A stretch of 64,000 nucleotides of DNA, from the NCBI RefSeq assembly GCF_004799685.1, contig NZ_CP031311.1, positions 2,473,355 to 2,537,354 of the forward strand. The letters run 5' to 3'. Under the pieces are notes generated by a model, which saw nothing but the letters and a program-made list of their open reading frames with translations, was not told the origin of the DNA and searched no databases. Below, piece after piece: positions 60,135-64,000 of this stretch (position 1 is its first letter; each line of letters opens with the position of its first letter). A program made the position numbers and the translations under genes. The stretch comes from Halobellus limi (GTDB taxonomy: Archaea; Halobacteriota; Halobacteria; Halobacteriales; Haloferacaceae).

Positions 60135-60482
60135 GTGCGAGTCGAACACGACGGCGCCGCGGGAACGCGGACCCTCGCGAGCGACGTCGACGTCGCCGAC
60201 ACGTTTCTCTCCCGTGCGCGGGGACTGATGTTCAGGCGGTCGATCCCGGACGACTACGCGATGGTGTTCACCTTCGGCGACGCCGGCGAACGCGACCTCC
60301 ACATGGTCTTCGTCCCCTTCGACCTCGACGCGCTGTGGCTCGTCGACGGGGAAGTCCGGGACAAAAAGCGGCTCCGGGCGTGGCGGGGACTCGGTGCCGC
60401 GGTCGCCGACACCGTCGTCGAACTGCCGGCCGGGGCCGCGGACGAGGTCGAAGTCGGCGACGGCGTCCGGGTCATCGAGTGA
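60135..60482 (+). CDS. DUF192 family protein
   Basis: 115-residue beta-rich protein of the DUF192 (UPF0127) family, with the family core VADTFLSRARGLMFRRSIPD and the following LHMVFVPFDLDALWLVDGEV. It ends with VVELPAGAADEVEVGDGVRV. Bacterial members often carry a secretion signal; none is seen here, so it is cytoplasmic. Function unknown. GTG start, with a TATA element at the right distance. Confidence 0.9.
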   Translation: MRVEHDGAAGTRTLASDVDVADTFLSRARGLMFRRSIPDDYAMVFTFGDAGERDLHMVFVPFDLDALWLVDGEVRDKKRLRAWRGLGAAVADTVVELPAGAADEVEVGDGVRVIE

Positions 60483-60529
60483 CTGGCGGCCGGGAGCGCG
60501 CCGACTGACCGGCCGCCGGAAAAGTGTGA

Positions 60530-60537
60530 TTTAAATA
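60530..60537 (+). promoter_or_regulatory. TATA element for the LeuA/CimA-family gene
   Basis: TTTAAATA is centred about 39 bases before the GTG at 60573 and 32 bases before an out-of-frame ATG at 60566. The spacing leaves the true translation start open. Confidence 0.6.
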
Positions 60538-60572
60538 CCTGCACGACCACAACCCGTGTGAGCACATGACTC

Positions 60573-62144
<1,572 letters not shown>

Positions 62145-62206
62145 GAAGGCTGCCGTCGTCGCTCGCCGGCGGTCGTTGCCGCGCTTCGGCGATCGGTACC
62201 GCCTCC

Positions 62207-62401
62207 TCAGCGGTCTTCGACGAGATACGTCCAGCCGCCGCGCCGTTCGATGCGGACCTCCGCATTCGTGTCGGCAGCGCGGCGCTCGGCGTACTCGGCC
62301 ACCTGCGCGGTCGCGACGTCGGTGACGTCGATCCGCCGGGTCGCTCGGGTGCGGTCCGCCTTCGAGTTCGAGTTCGACGTTTCGACTGCCGTCGCGTGCA
62401 T
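62207..62401 (-). CDS. Small hypothetical protein, 64 residues
   Basis: Soluble, Arg/Thr/Glu-rich protein opening MHATAVETSNSNSKADRTRA and ending VRIERRGGWTYLVEDR. The C-terminal half has a helix then two strands (TAQVAEYAERRAADTNAEVR). No known motif. It has a convincing TATA element (minus CTTACATACC, 62424-62433) at the correct distance, which supports it as a real gene. Confidence 0.65.
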   Translation of the reverse strand: MHATAVETSNSNSKADRTRATRRIDVTDVATAQVAEYAERRAADTNAEVRIERRGGWTYLVEDR

Positions 62402-62423
62402 ACCCCGACTGTCGCACGGAACC

Positions 62424-62433
62424 GGTATGTAAG
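62424..62433 (-). promoter_or_regulatory. TATA element for the 64-residue protein gene
   Basis: Minus-strand CTTACATACC is centred 27 bases before the ATG at 62401. Confidence 0.5.
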
Positions 62434-62508
62434 CCAGCCTAGTAGAGTGAAAGTGAAAAGTGGTAGACTGCGACGGGGTCGGCGCCGAACCGGTGATCGC
62501 GAGCCAGC

Positions 62509-62566
62509 GCGACGAGACGCACCGCTCGGAATCGTTCTCAGGAGCGCCGAGGGTGAGATGTTGAAC
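62509..62566 (-). pseudogene. Partial duplicate of tRNA-Ser 3' end with its downstream flank
   Basis: The bases from GCGACGAGACGC (62509) through the T-arm word GAGGGTGAGATGTTGAAC (to 62566) parallel 62641-62697 at the real tRNA gene, offset by about 132. On the minus strand this is the last part of tRNA-Ser plus its 3' flank. The anticodon half is missing, so it cannot be a functional tRNA. A third, inverted T-arm fragment (GATTCAAATCTCAC) follows at 62591-62604. Confidence 0.65.
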
Positions 62567-62676
62567 CACGGTCGCAGCAGAGCTGCTCCCTGATTCAAAT
62601 CTCACGTAAGCGCGACAAAACTACTAACGCGTACTGCGGCGCGACGAGACGCGCCGCGCGGGTTAGTGCTCAGGAG

Positions 62677-62761
62677 CGCCGAGGGTGAGATTTGAACTCA
62701 CGTGTCCGAATGGACAGCAGATTTCGAATCTGCCGCCTTGGCCAGGCTAGGCTACCTCGGC
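62677..62761 (-). tRNA. tRNA-Ser (anticodon CGA)
   Basis: 85-base class II tRNA. Acceptor stem GCCGAGG/CCTCGGC is closed by 62761-62755 and 62684-62678, with discriminator G at 62677. The anticodon arm is CAGAT-TCGAA-ATCTG with CGA. A long variable arm (GTCCATTCGGAC) and a T-arm GTGAGTTCAAATCTCAC are present. Long variable arm plus CGA identifies Ser reading UCG. No encoded CCA. A TATA-like element (minus CGATTAAACG, 62786-62795) lies about 30 bases upstream. Confidence 0.95.
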
Positions 62762-62785
62762 TACACCCACAGATGATCGGCGACG

Positions 62786-62795
62786 CGTTTAATCG
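62786..62795 (-). promoter_or_regulatory. TATA element of the tRNA-Ser gene
   Basis: Minus-strand CGATTAAACG is centred about 30 bases before the tRNA 5' end at 62761. Confidence 0.5.
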
Positions 62796-62874
62796 GTTTC
62801 GATTTTGACGGACGGCGGACGGCGCCGGTACGCGACGGTGCCCCCTGCGGGACGAGCCGATTCTCTCCACCGAA

Positions 62875-64000
62875 TCAGCGAGCGTTGTCGGGGAATCTGA
62901 GAATCACGACGCCCGTCTCGTCGTCGGCGCGTCCGCCCTCCGGCTCGCGGTTGCCGCCGCCTCCGTCCCCGAACGTGAGCTCGCCGCCGTTCTCGATCAC
63001 GCACCAGTACGCGAGCCACAGCCCCAACCCCTCTGCGTGCTGCAGCGGCGTCTCCGATCCCGCAGCGAGCGTTTCGCGCTCGACAGCCGGGATCGCCGGG
63101 CCGTCCGACTCGACCCGGATCACGACGCCGTCGCGGCGCTCGACGCCGACCTGGATCGTGACGTCTCCGCGCTCGTCGTCCACCTGGCCGACGAGTAGTT
63201 CGATCAGCTCTTCGAGCGCCGTCGCGATCGATCCGGCGTCGCTGAGTTCGACCTCGACGCGCGGCGTCCCGAGGAACGCGAACGTCACCTCCGGGTACTT
63301 CCGTCTCGCCTGGTGGACGACGCCGGCGACGATCGCGGAGACGTCGTGGTTCGTCGCCGGCTGTGCGTGGGAATCGTCGAGTTCGGACACCTTTCGGGCC
63401 TTGTCGCTGACGGTGAGGAGGTCGTCGGTCCGGTCGAGGATCGAGCGTGCGGCCCGCTTCGTGTCTATATCGGAACCGCTGGCGACGATGTCGGCGTAGC
63501 CGCGGACGACGTTCATGTCGTTCCGGAGGTTGTGCCGCAGAACCCGGTTGGCGACCTCGAGGCGCTGCTCGTACCGGTGTCTCCCAGTGACGTCACGGAG
63601 CGCCAGCGCGTATCCGATCTCGTCGCCGCGTTCGTCGGTCAGTTCCGAGATGCGGATGTCGTACGCCAGGTTGTTCGCGTCCGTCACGGTGGTACCGTGG
63701 AGCTGTTCGAACGGCGTCCCGGGGAACGCCTCGTCGATCGAAGAACCGACGCTCGGGGAGGGATCGAGGATCCGACGGGCGATGTCGTCGACCTGGACGA
63801 CGGTCCGGTCCGAGTCGAGCACCACGAGGCCGTCGCCCATCGCCTGCAACGCCTGGCGACGCGCTATCGGAACCCGTTCGAGCAGGTCGAACTGGTAGAG
63901 GCCGAGCACCAGCAGAAGCCCCGTGAACGCGAACGTGAACGGCGTCAGATCGAGAGACGGGACCGGACTGACGCCGAACATAAAGGCGATGTTCGAGAGG
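62875..64000 (-). CDS. Histidine kinase with N-terminal 7TM region (5' end beyond window)
   Basis: Sensor kinase cut by the window edge: the frame stays open to base 64000, reading LSNIAFMFGV upstream of the first ATG at 63981. The first visible part ends a 7TM sensor (PFTFAFTGLLLVLGLYQFDL). A PAS-like domain follows (ALQAMGDGLVVLDSDRTVVQ). The H-box region is RVLRHNLRNDMNVVRGYAD, and the HATPase region holds ALEELIELLVGQVDDERGDV and the G-box EGLGLWLAYWCVIENGGELT. No response regulator is adjacent. Signal unknown. Confidence 0.88.
   Translation of the reverse strand, partial: LSNIAFMFGVSPVPSLDLTPFTFAFTGLLLVLGLYQFDLLERVPIARRQALQAMGDGLVVLDSDRTVVQVDDIARRILDPSPSVGSSIDEAFPGTPFEQLHGTTVTDANNLAYDIRISELTDERGDEIGYALALRDVTGRHRYEQRLEVANRVLRHNLRNDMNVVRGYADIVASGSDIDTKRAARSILDRTDDLLTVSDKARKVSELDDSHAQPATNHDVSAIVAGVVHQARRKYPEVTFAFLGTPRVEVELSDAGSIATALEELIELLVGQVDDERGDVTIQVGVERRDGVVIRVESDGPAIPAVERETLAAGSETPLQHAEGLGLWLAYWCVIENGGELTFGDGGGGNREPEGGRADDETGVVILRFPDNAR

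Noticed and set aside
62509-62604. Second functional tRNA gene
   Set aside because: Only T-arm and acceptor fragments are present; D-arm and anticodon arm are missing.

Overview
The window looks like the chromosome of a haloarchaeon (class Halobacteria; probably the Haloferax/Halorubrum side, which is an inference from gene content). It is about 70 percent GC. The proteins are acidic, there is a Tat-dependent lipoprotein, many genes have an AT-rich TATA element 25-30 bases before the start codon and no clear ribosome binding site, and GTG starts are common. The genes are mostly archaeal core genes: RNA polymerase L and P, prefoldin beta, KEOPS Pcc1, FtsZ2 with CdrS/CdrL, and archaeal CobY/CobT/CbiZ. 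No insertion sequence, CRISPR array, rRNA or provirus is visible. GC-rich coding produces many long antisense shadow frames, which are left out.

Layout. 1-3282: peptide-type ABC transporter (lipoprotein, two permeases, the second cut by the window edge). 3547-4689: purine salvage phosphoribosyltransferase and a type IV pilin. 4914-13443: a nine-gene Mrp/Mnh multisubunit cation/proton antiporter operon, preceded by an 18-codon leader ORF. 13601-17009: amino-acid permease fused to UspA domains (also preceded by tiny ORFs), an Lrp/AsnC regulator and a small membrane protein. 17092-20275: CoaBC, an FAD protein and an unknown, all on minus. 20456-24044: SRPBCC protein and the TrkA/TrkH potassium system. 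24191-28534: GatCA, Nudix, a glutaminase-less asparagine-synthase-like protein and a PHP phosphoesterase. 28705-34416: PurL, a His-rich membrane peptide, a GH13 glucosidase, HisF and RpoL. 34444-44390: mixed housekeeping (MBL hydrolase, DnaJ-membrane protein, UDG, Rio kinase, lipoate ligase, endonuclease IV, methyltransferase, tRNA thiolase). 44573-46777: the cell division block ftsZ2-cdrS and cdrL. 46906-54732: late cobalamin assembly and corrinoid salvage (HAD, cbiB, cobS, cobY, cobT, cobD, cbiZ, cbiA). 54921-59240: information-processing cluster (eL43, rpoP, pcc1, prefoldin beta, DUF3194), DUF2070 and GMP synthase subunit A. 59387-64000: HNH-like protein, DUF192, a LeuA/CimA family enzyme, tRNA-Ser(CGA) with fragments of its 3' end nearby, and a 7TM histidine kinase cut by the window edge.

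How it fits together. Much of the window serves a salt-in lifestyle: Mrp antiporter and Trk for Na+/K+ balance, and UspA domains attached to transporters. The cob block closes the lower ligand loop of B12 and re-uses scavenged cobinamide. The strongest regulatory signals are a perfect palindrome GTAAGACGACCGTCTTAC and a spaced second pair of the same half-site ahead of cdrS-ftsZ2, and a different palindrome between the cdrL TATA box and its start. These are natural operator candidates for the ribbon-helix-helix proteins CdrS and CdrL. Other non-genic structure includes repeated 21-33 bp tandem duplications (several abutting stop codons), a 77-base nested palindrome inside the cobalamin locus, and an AT-rich island at about 36.9-37.1 kb.
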